Below, piece by piece: positions 9,185 through 16,758 of a stretch of DNA of 34,584 bases. The notes beneath the pieces were generated by a model, which ran no database searches, was not told the origin of the DNA, and was given only the letters and a program-made list of their open reading frames with translations. The DNA is from Flavobacteriaceae bacterium (GTDB lineage: Bacteria; Bacteroidota; Bacteroidia; Flavobacteriales; Flavobacteriaceae): positions 1 to 34,584 of the forward strand of contig JAURPF010000093.1 of the NCBI GenBank assembly GCA_030835325.1. The letters are read 5' to 3'. Numbering within the stretch: the stretch's first letter is position 1; each line of letters opens with the position of its first letter. Made by a program: the position numbers and the translations under genes.

Positions 9185-10105
9185 TTAATTAATAGATTGA
9201 ATGTATTTTTTGGGAGTTGTCCCATATTGTTTTTTAAATGCTGAAATAAAATGACTGGCCGTACTGTAGCCTACTTTAAGACCAACCTCATTGACATTAT
9301 GAGCCCCAGATTCTAATAATTTTCGAGCAAATTCCATTTTATAATCAAATAAAAAGCCATAAACTGTTGTCCCATAAATTTGCTTAAAACCTTCTTTGAG
9401 TCTCTTTAGGCTTAAATCAATTTCAAGCGCTAAGGCCGATAAGGTTGGAGGTTCTGAAAGACGGTTGATAATAATATCTTTTGCTTGCCTAATTTTAACA
9501 ACATTTGAATCATCAACCAAAAAGGGACATTGCTCTATGTTTGCTTCTTCGCCCCTATTAAAATATAAACTCAACAATTCATACGCTTTTGCTTTAAAGT
9601 ATAAAGATTTGATAGTGGAGTTTAAATTGTAATTAATAAGTTGGTTCAAAACGATGGCCATTGAAGGGGAAATATGTCCGTCTTTATAATATTTTTTATC
9701 TTGATTATCTTCGCTTAAAAATGTGATGTAATCTGCTTCATGGGAAAATAATCCGTGGAATTTTTTAATGGAAATTAATACCGATACAACCCAAGTCATT
9801 GGATCAACCTCTAAATAAATCGGCAAATCTCTTTGGGGATTGTAAAGTAATAGTGAGTTTTCTTCAGGAATTTTAAGGCTGTAAGTCCCATTGTTAAATA
9901 CAAAATTGCACTGTCCTTTCAAACAAAAGTGAAATTGAATGTACGAGCTATCTATTTCCTTTTCAAGGAGTTGAACTTCAGAAGTTTCGTTCTGATAGGT
10001 CATAATCTTAAATCCAGTCTCAACGGCTGTTTCTAAAAAAGATCCTTGAGCGATATTTTTTGGAACTGGCTGCACACTTTTTGAGAGGTCTTTATTTAGA
10101 TTCAT
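9185..10105 (-). CDS. AraC-family transcriptional regulator next to heme genes
   Basis: 306 aa from the ATG at 10105 (MNLNKDLSKS). The 26 extra residues in the ORF track are hydrophobic and look non-coding. The N-terminal sensing domain holds a compact Cys pair in FHFCLKGQC (C61, C66) and, ahead of the DNA-binding domain, EQCPF with a Cys-Pro dipeptide (C193-P194). The last 100 residues form the double helix-turn-helix: first helix region LSALALEIDLSLKRLKEGF, and second EVGLKVGYSTASHFISAFKKQYG with the closing GTTPKKY. It resembles PchR-type regulators, which respond to iron chelates, but that is a resemblance only. It is divergent from hemA and 5 bp ahead of hemH, so it could control both heme units. 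The ligand is unknown; Cys-Pro dipeptides bind heme in several unrelated regulators. Confidence 0.85.
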   Translation of the reverse strand: MNLNKDLSKSVQPVPKNIAQGSFLETAVETGFKIMTYQNETSEVQLLEKEIDSSYIQFHFCLKGQCNFVFNNGTYSLKIPEENSLLLYNPQRDLPIYLEVDPMTWVVSVLISIKKFHGLFSHEADYITFLSEDNQDKKYYKDGHISPSMAIVLNQLINYNLNSTIKSLYFKAKAYELLSLYFNRGEEANIEQCPFLVDDSNVVKIRQAKDIIINRLSEPPTLSALALEIDLSLKRLKEGFKQIYGTTVYGFLFDYKMEFARKLLESGAHNVNEVGLKVGYSTASHFISAFKKQYGTTPKKYIQSIN

Positions 10106-10143
10106 TATAAATAAAAATTGTGTTTTGGATTCATTTATATCTG

Positions 10144-10169
10144 CAAAAATAATAATTTTAACAAAAATA
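10144..10169 (-). promoter_or_regulatory. Two TATTTTTG boxes upstream of the AraC gene
   Basis: On the minus strand TATTTTTG occurs at 10144-10151 and again at 10162-10169, exactly 18 bp apart. Both match the TAnnTTTG -7 consensus. A TTTG lies 15 bp upstream of the second box (10185-10188), slightly short of the usual spacing. One of them probably starts the AraC-hemH transcript. The pair could also be a binding site. Confidence 0.35.
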
Positions 10170-10243
10170 AGTAAATAATACATACAAACCTCTAAACGAC
10201 ATATAAAGTTCTTCTAGCGTTATTTTTTACAAATCAAAGCAAT

Positions 10244-10251
10244 TATTTTTG
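10244..10251 (+). promoter_or_regulatory. Candidate hemA promoter -7 box (TATTTTTG)
   Basis: TATTTTTG matches TAnnTTTG exactly and is centred about 30 bp before the hemA ATG. It repeats, in the opposite orientation, the octamer found twice ahead of the AraC gene. No clear TTTG is seen 17-21 bp upstream; that stretch is a T-run. Confidence 0.4.
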
Positions 10252-10276
10252 TGACGAAATATTTCCAAATACATAA

Positions 10277-11536
10277 ATGGAGCAATTCAACAAATCTATA
10301 AGCACCTATTTCTATGTGATTGGCCTCAGCTATAAAAAGGCAGATGCTAAAATGCGTGGAGAATTTAGTTTAGACCAAACTGCTAAAACAAATTTATTGA
10401 TTCAAGCCAAAGCCAATGGTATTGAAAGTTTAGTAGCAACCTCTACATGTAACCGCACGGAAATATACGGTTTTGCCAGACATCCTTTTGAGCTTATCAA
10501 ATTACTTTGTGACAATACACAAGGCACAGTTGAAGATTTTCAAAGTGTAGCATATGTCTATAAAAATAGTGATGCCATTCATCATATGTTTAAGGTTGGT
10601 GCTGGTTTAGACAGTCAGATTTTAGGTGATTTTGAAATCATTAGCCAGCTAAAACTTAGCGCTAATATTTCTAAAGAACATGACTTACTTAACACCTATT
10701 TAGAACGTTTGATTAATGCAGTGATTCAAGCAAGTAAACGAATAAAAACAGAAACAGAATTGTCGTCAGGAGCTACCTCTGTCTCTTTTGCTTCTGTGCA
10801 ATATATCAAAAAAACTGTAAATAAAATTTCTTCCAAAAACATCTTGCTTTTTGGAACCGGAAAAATTGGACGAAACACCTGTGAAAATCTTATAAAACAC
10901 ACAAAAAACGAGCACATTACGCTTATAAATCGCACACGTGACAAGGCAGATAAGATCGCAGGGAAATTTAAACTTCTGGTCAAAGATTACAGTCAATTGC
11001 AAGAGGAAATCGGAAACACCGATGTTTTAATTGTGGCAACTGGAGCACAAAACCCAACAATTGATAAACACCTTATTCAAAACAAAAAACCTTTACTTAT
11101 TCTTGATTTATCAATTCCAAAAAACGTAAATGAAAACGTGATGGATCTGCCATTAGTCACCTTGGTACATTTAGACTATTTATCTCAAATGACCGATGAA
11201 ACCTTAGAGAAAAGAAAGATATATATTCCGATTGCTGAAAGTATCATTAGTGACATCCAAAAGGAGTTTGAAGCATGGGTAGATAACCGAAAATTTGCAC
11301 CCACAATCAAAGCACTCAAACAAAAACTACAATTATTTGCTACTGCTGAAATGGATGCCCAACGAAAAAAAACAAATGAATTTAATGAAGCACAAGCAGA
11401 GTTAATCAGCGCCAACCTTGTTCAAAAAATTACTAACCACTTTGCACACCATCTAAAGGACGACACAAACTCTAGAAGTGAAAGTCTCGAACTCATCAAA
11501 AAGGTGTTTCAATTAGATTCTAAAAGCCATGTCTAA
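10277..11536 (+). CDS. hemA: Glutamyl-tRNA reductase
   Basis: 419 aa. It reduces glutamyl-tRNA(Glu) with NADPH to glutamate-1-semialdehyde, the first committed step of the C5 heme pathway. The catalytic cysteine is C58 in TSTCNRTEIYG. GAGLDSQILGDFEII matches the conserved GLDSxVLGE region. The NADPH Rossmann motif is NILLFGTGKIGRN (about 184-196). The C-terminal dimerisation helix (ALKQKL... onward) is complete. Normal family length. It heads the plus-strand heme operon, and its last 8 bases (ATGTCTAA) overlap the start of the hemC-hemD gene, indicating coupled translation. hemL, the next enzyme, is not in the window. Confidence 0.97.
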   Translation: MEQFNKSISTYFYVIGLSYKKADAKMRGEFSLDQTAKTNLLIQAKANGIESLVATSTCNRTEIYGFARHPFELIKLLCDNTQGTVEDFQSVAYVYKNSDAIHHMFKVGAGLDSQILGDFEIISQLKLSANISKEHDLLNTYLERLINAVIQASKRIKTETELSSGATSVSFASVQYIKKTVNKISSKNILLFGTGKIGRNTCENLIKHTKNEHITLINRTRDKADKIAGKFKLLVKDYSQLQEEIGNTDVLIVATGAQNPTIDKHLIQNKKPLLILDLSIPKNVNENVMDLPLVTLVHLDYLSQMTDETLEKRKIYIPIAESIISDIQKEFEAWVDNRKFAPTIKALKQKLQLFATAEMDAQRKKTNEFNEAQAELISANLVQKITNHFAHHLKDDTNSRSESLELIKKVFQLDSKSHV

Positions 11537-13103
11537 AATTATTCGAATCGGTACACGTGATAGTGCACTTGCACTTTGGCAGGCAAAAACAGTCCAATCA
11601 CAACTCCAACATTTAGGGCATGAAACTGTATTAGTCCCTGTAAAATCTACAGGAGACTTGGTCTTAAACAAACCCATTTATGAACTCGGGATTACAGGTA
11701 TTTTTACACGCACTTTAGACATTGCATTGTTAAACGAGGAGATTGACATTGCTGTTCACTCCTTAAAAGATGTGCCGACGGTGATGCCAGAAGGCATCGT
11801 TCAGGCAGCTGTTTTGAAACGTGGAAACATCAGAGATACACTCGTTTTTAAAAAAAATGAAGAGTTTTTAGCACAAAAAAATGCTGTGATTGCAACCGGA
11901 AGTTTGCGAAGAAAAGCACAATGGCTCAACCGCTACCCTACGCATAGTATCGTAGGTTTGAGAGGGAATGTAAACACCCGTCTTGAAAAATTAGAAAACA
12001 GCGATTGGAACGGTGCCATCTTTGCGGCAGCTGGGTTGGGACGTCTAGAACTAACTCCTGAAAACTCTGTAAATTTGGAATGGATGGTTCCTGCACCAGC
12101 ACAAGGGGCGCTGATGATTGCGACCTTAAAATCGAATCTTGAAGCAATGGAAGCCTGTGCGCCGCTTAACCATGAAGAAACAGAAATTTCTACAAAAATT
12201 GAACGCGATTTTTTAAATAAATTAGAAGGTGGCTGTAGCGCACCCATTGGAGCACTCGCCTATATTAAGGAAGAAGAAGTTCATTTCCATGGTATTATTT
12301 TAAGCACCGATGGAACCAAAAAAATTGAATCAAAACGCACCGCAAAACTTGGCGAACATCATACCCTTGTTGATGATTGTGTCGAATTTATTTTAAGTCG
12401 TGGAGGCAAAACACTGATAGGTACCACAGCAATAGATACGCTTCCAACTACTATTTTTTCTTCAAAATTATTAAGTCAGGGACAAAAAGATTTATTTAAC
12501 AACACCCTTAAAGTTGAGAGCTCTGACTTTGTCAAAACAGCCACAAATAGAATCAAACCCGTATTTTTAAAAGCAGCTCATAAAAATGTGGTGATTACAA
12601 GCAAAAATAGCGTAGAAGCACTCTTAAACAACTGCCCTGTTGAGGACCTAAATTTTGAAACGATTTATTGTGTTGGCAGACGCACCAAACGCCTGATTGA
12701 GCAAAAAATAGGACCGGTCAAACACTCCGAAAAAAATGCCAAGGCCTTGGCAAATTATTTAGTAAAATTTATTGAAGGTTCTGAAGTAACCTACTTTTGT
12801 AGTGACATTCGAATGGATGATTTGCCTACTATTTTAGAAAAAAACAACATCAAGGTTCAAGAAATTGAAGCTTATAGCACAAAACTGCAGGCCCCTAAAC
12901 TAGAGAATTCAATAGAAGGGGTGATGTTTTACAGTCCCTCTACAATTCAAAGTTTTTTACAAAAAAACACCCCCGACTGTATCGCATATTGTATTGGTGA
13001 AAGCACCGCTAAAGAAGCAAAAAAATATTTTAAAGATGTACGTGTCGCGAAAATCCCTACCGTAGAAAGCGTCATCGAACTTGTGAATCAAAATTATATT
13101 TAA
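11529..13103 (+). CDS. hemC: Hydroxymethylbilane synthase fused to uroporphyrinogen-III synthase
   Basis: 524 aa, about 200 longer than HemC alone. Residues 1-300 are porphobilinogen deaminase: [44 protein letters not shown], and C236 in [10 protein letters not shown], the attachment point of the dipyrromethane cofactor. Residues 300-524 look like a HemD domain: [24 protein letters not shown] and [12 protein letters not shown] are the weak but typical HemD landmarks. One polypeptide would thus polymerise four porphobilinogen units and close the ring with D-ring inversion, passing on the unstable hydroxymethylbilane. HemD proteins are poorly conserved, so the second call rests on these landmarks, the size and the absence of a separate hemD in the operon. 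hemE follows after 5 bp. Confidence 0.92.
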   Translation: MSKIIRIGTRDSALALWQAKTVQSQLQHLGHETVLVPVKSTGDLVLNKPIYELGITGIFTRTLDIALLNEEIDIAVHSLKDVPTVMPEGIVQAAVLKRGNIRDTLVFKKNEEFLAQKNAVIATGSLRRKAQWLNRYPTHSIVGLRGNVNTRLEKLENSDWNGAIFAAAGLGRLELTPENSVNLEWMVPAPAQGALMIATLKSNLEAMEACAPLNHEETEISTKIERDFLNKLEGGCSAPIGALAYIKEEEVHFHGIILSTDGTKKIESKRTAKLGEHHTLVDDCVEFILSRGGKTLIGTTAIDTLPTTIFSSKLLSQGQKDLFNNTLKVESSDFVKTATNRIKPVFLKAAHKNVVITSKNSVEALLNNCPVEDLNFETIYCVGRRTKRLIEQKIGPVKHSEKNAKALANYLVKFIEGSEVTYFCSDIRMDDLPTILEKNNIKVQEIEAYSTKLQAPKLENSIEGVMFYSPSTIQSFLQKNTPDCIAYCIGESTAKEAKKYFKDVRVAKIPTVESVIELVNQNYI

Positions 13104-13108
13104 ACGTT

Positions 13109-14134
13109 ATGATTAAAAACGATTTATTTTTAAGAGCCCTAAAAGGAGAAACTGTCGAGCGTCCCCCTGTTTGGATGATGCGTCAGGCAGGACGTTACTT
13201 ACCTGAGTTTATGGCCATTCGTGAAAAATATGATTTTTTTACACGCTGTCGAACTCCTGAACTTGCGAGTGAAATTACAGTGCAACCAATCCGACGTTAT
13301 GGAATGGATGCTGCTATTTTGTTTTGTGATATTTTGGTAATTCCACAAGCTATGAACATTGAAGTTCAAATGAAACCCAATTTTGGACCCTATTTACCAA
13401 ACCCAGTGCGTACACAAAAAGACGTTGACAATGTCATTGTTCCGGATGTGACCGTAGAATTGGACTATGTGTATCAAGCCATCAAAGCAACCAAAGAATT
13501 GTTAAACAACGACATTCCTTTAATTGGTTTTGCGGGTTCGCCTTGGACAATTTTATGTTATTGTGTGCAAGGACAAGGGAGTAAAAACTTTGATAAAGCT
13601 AAAGAGTTTTGTTTTACAAACCCGATAGCAGCACACCAATTATTACAAAAAATCACAGATACAACCATTGCTTATCTTAAAGAAAAAGTCAAAGCAGGCG
13701 TCAATGCAGTTCAACTGTTTGATTCTTGGGGAGGGATGTTGTCTCCAACAGATTATCAGGAATTTTCATGGCAGTATATCAATCAAATTATAGAAGCATT
13801 AAAAGAGGATGCCCCTGTAATTGCTTTTGGAAAAGGATGTTGGTTTGCTTTGGGTGAAATGGCAAAATCCAATGCTTCGGCTCTTGGAATTGACTGGACT
13901 TGCTCGGCACGAAATGCCCGATATTTAACTGGTGGAAATGTAACACTTCAAGGAAATTTTGACCCTTCTAGATTGTTGTCGCCTCCTGCTGAAATCAAAA
14001 AAATGGTCCACCAAATGATTAATGAATTTGGAAAAGACAAGTACATTGTGAATTTGGGGCATGGCATTTTACCAAACATTCCTACTGACCATGCAAAAGC
14101 ATTTGTTGACGCTGTAAAAGAATACCGTTCATAA
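13109..14134 (+). CDS. hemE: Uroporphyrinogen decarboxylase
   Basis: 341 aa, normal length. It removes the four acetate carboxyl groups of uroporphyrinogen III to give coproporphyrinogen III. The N-terminal signature [17 protein letters not shown] (about 18-34) is intact, with the two arginines that hold the substrate carboxylates. Also present are [11 protein letters not shown] with the catalytic aspartate, the glycine-rich [12 protein letters not shown], and a C-terminal [11 protein letters not shown] loop with the conserved histidine. It follows the hemC-hemD gene by 5 bp and precedes hemF by 17 bp. Confidence 0.97.
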   Translation: MIKNDLFLRALKGETVERPPVWMMRQAGRYLPEFMAIREKYDFFTRCRTPELASEITVQPIRRYGMDAAILFCDILVIPQAMNIEVQMKPNFGPYLPNPVRTQKDVDNVIVPDVTVELDYVYQAIKATKELLNNDIPLIGFAGSPWTILCYCVQGQGSKNFDKAKEFCFTNPIAAHQLLQKITDTTIAYLKEKVKAGVNAVQLFDSWGGMLSPTDYQEFSWQYINQIIEALKEDAPVIAFGKGCWFALGEMAKSNASALGIDWTCSARNARYLTGGNVTLQGNFDPSRLLSPPAEIKKMVHQMINEFGKDKYIVNLGHGILPNIPTDHAKAFVDAVKEYRS

Positions 14135-14151
14135 TCCCTAATTCTATTATA

Positions 14152-15057
14152 ATGAAAAATCTATTTTATAATTACATCGAAAATTTACAAGACACCATCA
14201 CTTCAAAACTAGAAGAAATTGATGGGAATGCATCTTTCAAAGAAGATATTTGGAAACGTCCCGAAGGAGGTGGTGGACGTACCCGAGTGATAGAAAATGG
14301 AGCAGTTTTTGAAAAAGGAGGTGTTAATATTTCAGAAGTTCATGGCAAGTTGCCTGCCTCAATGCAAGCCTACTTTAAGGTTGGTGATGTTGATTTTTTT
14401 GCTTGTGGGCTAAGTTTAGTTTTACATCCAAAAAATCCAATGGTCCCCACAGTACATGCAAATTGGCGTTATTTTGAAATGTATAACAAGCAAGGTGATA
14501 TCGTCGATCAATGGTTTGGAGGCGGACAAGATTTAACCCCTTATTATCTGTTTGAAGAGGATGCAATCCATTTTCATCAAATCTGCAAAAAAGCCTGTGA
14601 CGCACACAACCCTGATTTTTATTCGAACTATAAAGAACGCTGTGATGCCTATTTTTACAACAGTCATCGGGATGAAGCGCGAGGAATTGGCGGCCTATTT
14701 TTTGATTATTGCAAGGCCACAGAGAATATGACTATGGAACAATGGTTTAATTTTGTAAGTGCGGTTGGTGATAGTTTTTTAGAAGCCTATGTACCTATTT
14801 TAGAAAAAAGAAGCCATTTACCCTATACAGCTGAAGAGCGGAACTGGCAAGAAATTCGCAGGGGACGTTATGTGGAATTTAATTTAGTCCATGACAAAGG
14901 CACCCTTTTTGGGTTGAAAACAAATGGAAGAATAGAAAGTATTTTGATGAGTTTACCTCCTCACGTACAGTGGGTATATGACCATCATCCAGAACCAAAC
15001 AGTAGAGAAGAACAATTAATACGGGTTTTAAAAAGCCCTGTTGAATGGGTTTCTTAG
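14152..15057 (+). CDS. hemF: Oxygen-dependent coproporphyrinogen III oxidase
   Basis: 301 aa. It oxidatively decarboxylates coproporphyrinogen III to protoporphyrinogen IX using O2. Typical blocks are PTVHANWRYFE (about 100-110), WFGGGQDLTPYYL (121-133), DEARGIGGLFFDY (177-189) and the C-terminal GRYVEFNLVHDKGTLFGL. All the conserved histidines of these blocks are present. This is the aerobic enzyme, not the radical-SAM HemN; no hemN lies in the window. The TAG stop at 15055-15057 is followed at the very next base by the left inverted repeat of the four-helix-bundle insert. Confidence 0.97.
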   Translation: MKNLFYNYIENLQDTITSKLEEIDGNASFKEDIWKRPEGGGGRTRVIENGAVFEKGGVNISEVHGKLPASMQAYFKVGDVDFFACGLSLVLHPKNPMVPTVHANWRYFEMYNKQGDIVDQWFGGGQDLTPYYLFEEDAIHFHQICKKACDAHNPDFYSNYKERCDAYFYNSHRDEARGIGGLFFDYCKATENMTMEQWFNFVSAVGDSFLEAYVPILEKRSHLPYTAEERNWQEIRRGRYVEFNLVHDKGTLFGLKTNGRIESILMSLPPHVQWVYDHHPEPNSREEQLIRVLKSPVEWVS

Positions 15058-15073
15058 GTTTAAAGCTTAAAGC
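15058..15073 (+). repeat. Left terminal inverted repeat of the insert
   Basis: GTTTAAAGCTTAAAGC pairs with 15456-15471 at 14 of 16 positions. It begins at the first base after the hemF stop codon. Confidence 0.6.
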
Positions 15074-15088
15074 AATAAGTTAAAAGTT

Positions 15089-15448
15089 ATGGTAGATTAT
15101 AAAAATTACAAAGTATGGCAAAAGTCTCATGATCTTGTGATTGATATTTATCAGATAACATCAGCTTTTCCAAAGTCTGAGCAATTCAATCTTGTTTCAC
15201 AAATTAACCGCGCAAGCTTATCTGTCCCAACCAACATTGTAGAAGGTTGTGGCAGAGAAACTCAAAAGGAATTTATAAGATTTCTCTATATTTCATCAGG
15301 TTCTGCTCATGAATTAGAGTACTTGATTTTGGTGTCAAATGAATTAAAATTTATCTCTACAAAAGATTCTAAAGCACTTTTAAAAAAAATAGATGAGATT
15401 AAAAAAATGTTGTTTTCATTAATCAAAACCATTAAAAAATCACTTTAA
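15089..15448 (+). CDS. Four-helix-bundle protein (23S rRNA intervening-sequence protein family)
   Basis: 119 aa. The opening YKNYKVWQKSHDLVIDIYQ, the middle INRASLSVPTNIVEGCGR and the following KEFIRFLYISSGSAHELEYL are the standard signature of the S23/IVP four-helix-bundle family. Four amphipathic helices are evident by eye. Its molecular function is not established; homologues form pentameric bundles and are thought to bind nucleic acid. It has no known role in heme synthesis. It sits between hemF and hemB inside inverted repeats, so it is more likely a passenger of a small element than an operon partner. The start is the ATG 15 bp after the left repeat. It is translated in the operon direction, so hemB expression need not be broken. 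Confidence 0.9.
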   Translation: MVDYKNYKVWQKSHDLVIDIYQITSAFPKSEQFNLVSQINRASLSVPTNIVEGCGRETQKEFIRFLYISSGSAHELEYLILVSNELKFISTKDSKALLKKIDEIKKMLFSLIKTIKKSL

Positions 15449-15455
15449 GCTTTTA

Positions 15456-15471
15456 GCTTGAAGCTTAAAAC
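15456..15471 (+). repeat. Right terminal inverted repeat of the insert
   Basis: GCTTGAAGCTTAAAAC, the partner of 15058-15073. It ends 7 bp before the hemB ATG. The ORF track's TTG start for hemB lies inside this repeat. Confidence 0.6.
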
Positions 15472-15478
15472 TAATATT

Positions 15479-16468
15479 ATGTATCCAATCAAAAGAAATA
15501 GACGTTTACGATCCAATGAATCAATCCGTAGCTTGGTAAGAGAAACCGTTCTGACACCCAATGATTTTTTAGTCCCTTTGTTTGTTGTAGAAGGGAAAGG
15601 GATTAAGGATGAAATACCTTCCATGCCCAACTATTTTAGATTTAGTTTGGACACCCTTGAAACCGAGGTAAAACTGCTTTGGAGTTTAGGGTTAAAGTCC
15701 GTGCTCGTATTTGTGAAAGTATCAGAAACTCTCAAAGATAATAAAGGAACGGAAGCTTTAAATTCAAATGGCTTGATGCAACGTGCTGTGAAAACCATCA
15801 AAAATACATGTCCAGAAATGCTCGTCATGACAGATGTCGCACTAGACCCTTATTCGGTTTACGGTCACGATGGAATTGTTTCTAACGGAATTATTCAAAA
15901 TGATACGACCGTAGAAATTTTGACAGGAATGAGTTTGTCTCATATTGAGGCAGGTGCTGATTTTGTTGCGCCTAGTGATATGATGGATGGACGAATTTTG
16001 AGTATTCGTGAAGCTTTTGAAGATGACGGCTATGTTGATGCGGGGATCATGAGTTACAGTGCCAAATACGCCTCTTCATTTTATGGACCATTTAGAGATG
16101 CTTTAGATTCTGCTCCAGTAGATTCTAAAAACATTCCAAAAGACAAAAAAACCTATCAGATGGATTACGCCAACCGTTTTGAGGCATTAAGAGAAACCGA
16201 AATGGACATTGACGAAGGTGCGGACATTGTAATGGTAAAGCCAGGCTTGGCATATTTAGATATTCTTCGCGAAATTAAAAACGAATTTGATGTGCCGGTA
16301 GCGGCTTATCAAGTGAGTGGCGAATATGCCATGATCAAAGCCGCAAGTGAAAAAGGATGGCTCAATCACGATCTGGCGATGCTAGAAACAACAATGGCCT
16401 TTAAACGCGCTGGGGCAGATATTATTGCAAGCTATTTTGCTAAAGACCTCATAAAATTTCTTGGCTAA
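15479..16468 (+). CDS. hemB: Delta-aminolevulinic acid dehydratase (porphobilinogen synthase), non-zinc type
   Basis: 329 aa from the ATG at 15479 (MYPIKRNRRLR). The ORF track begins at a TTG at 15458, which would add seven residues encoded by the inverted repeat. It condenses two 5-aminolevulinate molecules to porphobilinogen. Both active-site lysines are present: K196 in SYSAKYASSFYGPFR and K254 (Schiff base) in VMVKPGLAY. The active-site metal loop reads DVALDPYSVYGHDG. Zinc enzymes carry three cysteines there (DVCLC...C), so this enzyme is of the Asp/Ala type, which uses Mg2+ or no metal at the catalytic site. It is the last gene of the plus-strand heme operon. No clear terminator hairpin follows. 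Confidence 0.97.
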   Translation: MYPIKRNRRLRSNESIRSLVRETVLTPNDFLVPLFVVEGKGIKDEIPSMPNYFRFSLDTLETEVKLLWSLGLKSVLVFVKVSETLKDNKGTEALNSNGLMQRAVKTIKNTCPEMLVMTDVALDPYSVYGHDGIVSNGIIQNDTTVEILTGMSLSHIEAGADFVAPSDMMDGRILSIREAFEDDGYVDAGIMSYSAKYASSFYGPFRDALDSAPVDSKNIPKDKKTYQMDYANRFEALRETEMDIDEGADIVMVKPGLAYLDILREIKNEFDVPVAAYQVSGEYAMIKAASEKGWLNHDLAMLETTMAFKRAGADIIASYFAKDLIKFLG

Positions 16469-16540
16469 AATATCGACAAACCTCTGAATTTTTAGTAGAT
16501 TGGCTTTAGAAACGTTCCCAAATCGTTTCCAACAATATGA

Positions 16541-16702
16541 ACAACCTACAACCATCGTGCTACTTTACAATACAAACGCTATAGTCTGTACTCCAATATC
16601 AAAAAATCTCTTGCAAATCAAAAAAGTCCATTTGACTATCTTATAGAGGGGCAAAGTGTTGAAAACAATAACATTACAAATAAAAAACGTAAAAGTATCT
16701 AA
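16541..16702 (+). pseudogene. Possible decayed reading frame in the hemB-TauE gap
   Basis: Between hemB and the next gene (16469-16758) lies a 53-codon stop-free stretch without ATG, reading TYNHRATLQYKRYSLYSNIKK early on and ending in NKKRKSI. Its codon pattern looks protein-like. A stretch just upstream in another frame (ETFPNRFQQYEQ) could join it through a one-base indel, as expected for a decayed gene. I do not recognise the protein. The rest of the gap shows a short inverted repeat TAGTGT (16718-16723) / ACACTA (16741-16746) near the next start and nothing else. Confidence 0.3.
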
Positions 16703-16758
16703 AAGAACTAAACGCAATAGTGTGGATATATACTAATTAAACACTACCTAATTATAAA

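Larger units (their letters stand above)
15058..15471. mobile_element. Putative 414-bp insert carrying a four-helix-bundle gene, with terminal inverted repeats
   Basis: The block fills the hemF-hemB gap. Its left end GTTTAAAGCTTAAAGC (15058-15073) and right end GCTTGAAGCTTAAAAC (15456-15471) are inverted repeats with 14 of 16 positions paired. A further exact pair is GCTTAAAG (15065-15072) / CTTTAAGC (15443-15450). Without the block, hemF and hemB would be 7 bp apart, in line with the 5-17 bp spacings elsewhere in the operon. I see no clear target-site duplication. Genes of this family occur as intervening sequences in 23S rRNA of some bacteria, also bounded by pairing ends. Mobility here is inference. 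Confidence 0.5.

Noticed and set aside
15458-15478. TTG start for hemB given in the ORF track
   Set aside because: The seven added residues are encoded by the inverted repeat of the insert; the ATG at 15479 gives the normal HemB N-terminus.
16469-16758. tRNA or small RNA gene after hemB
   Set aside because: No cloverleaf, CCA end or strong hairpin can be folded by eye; only a 6-bp inverted repeat is seen.
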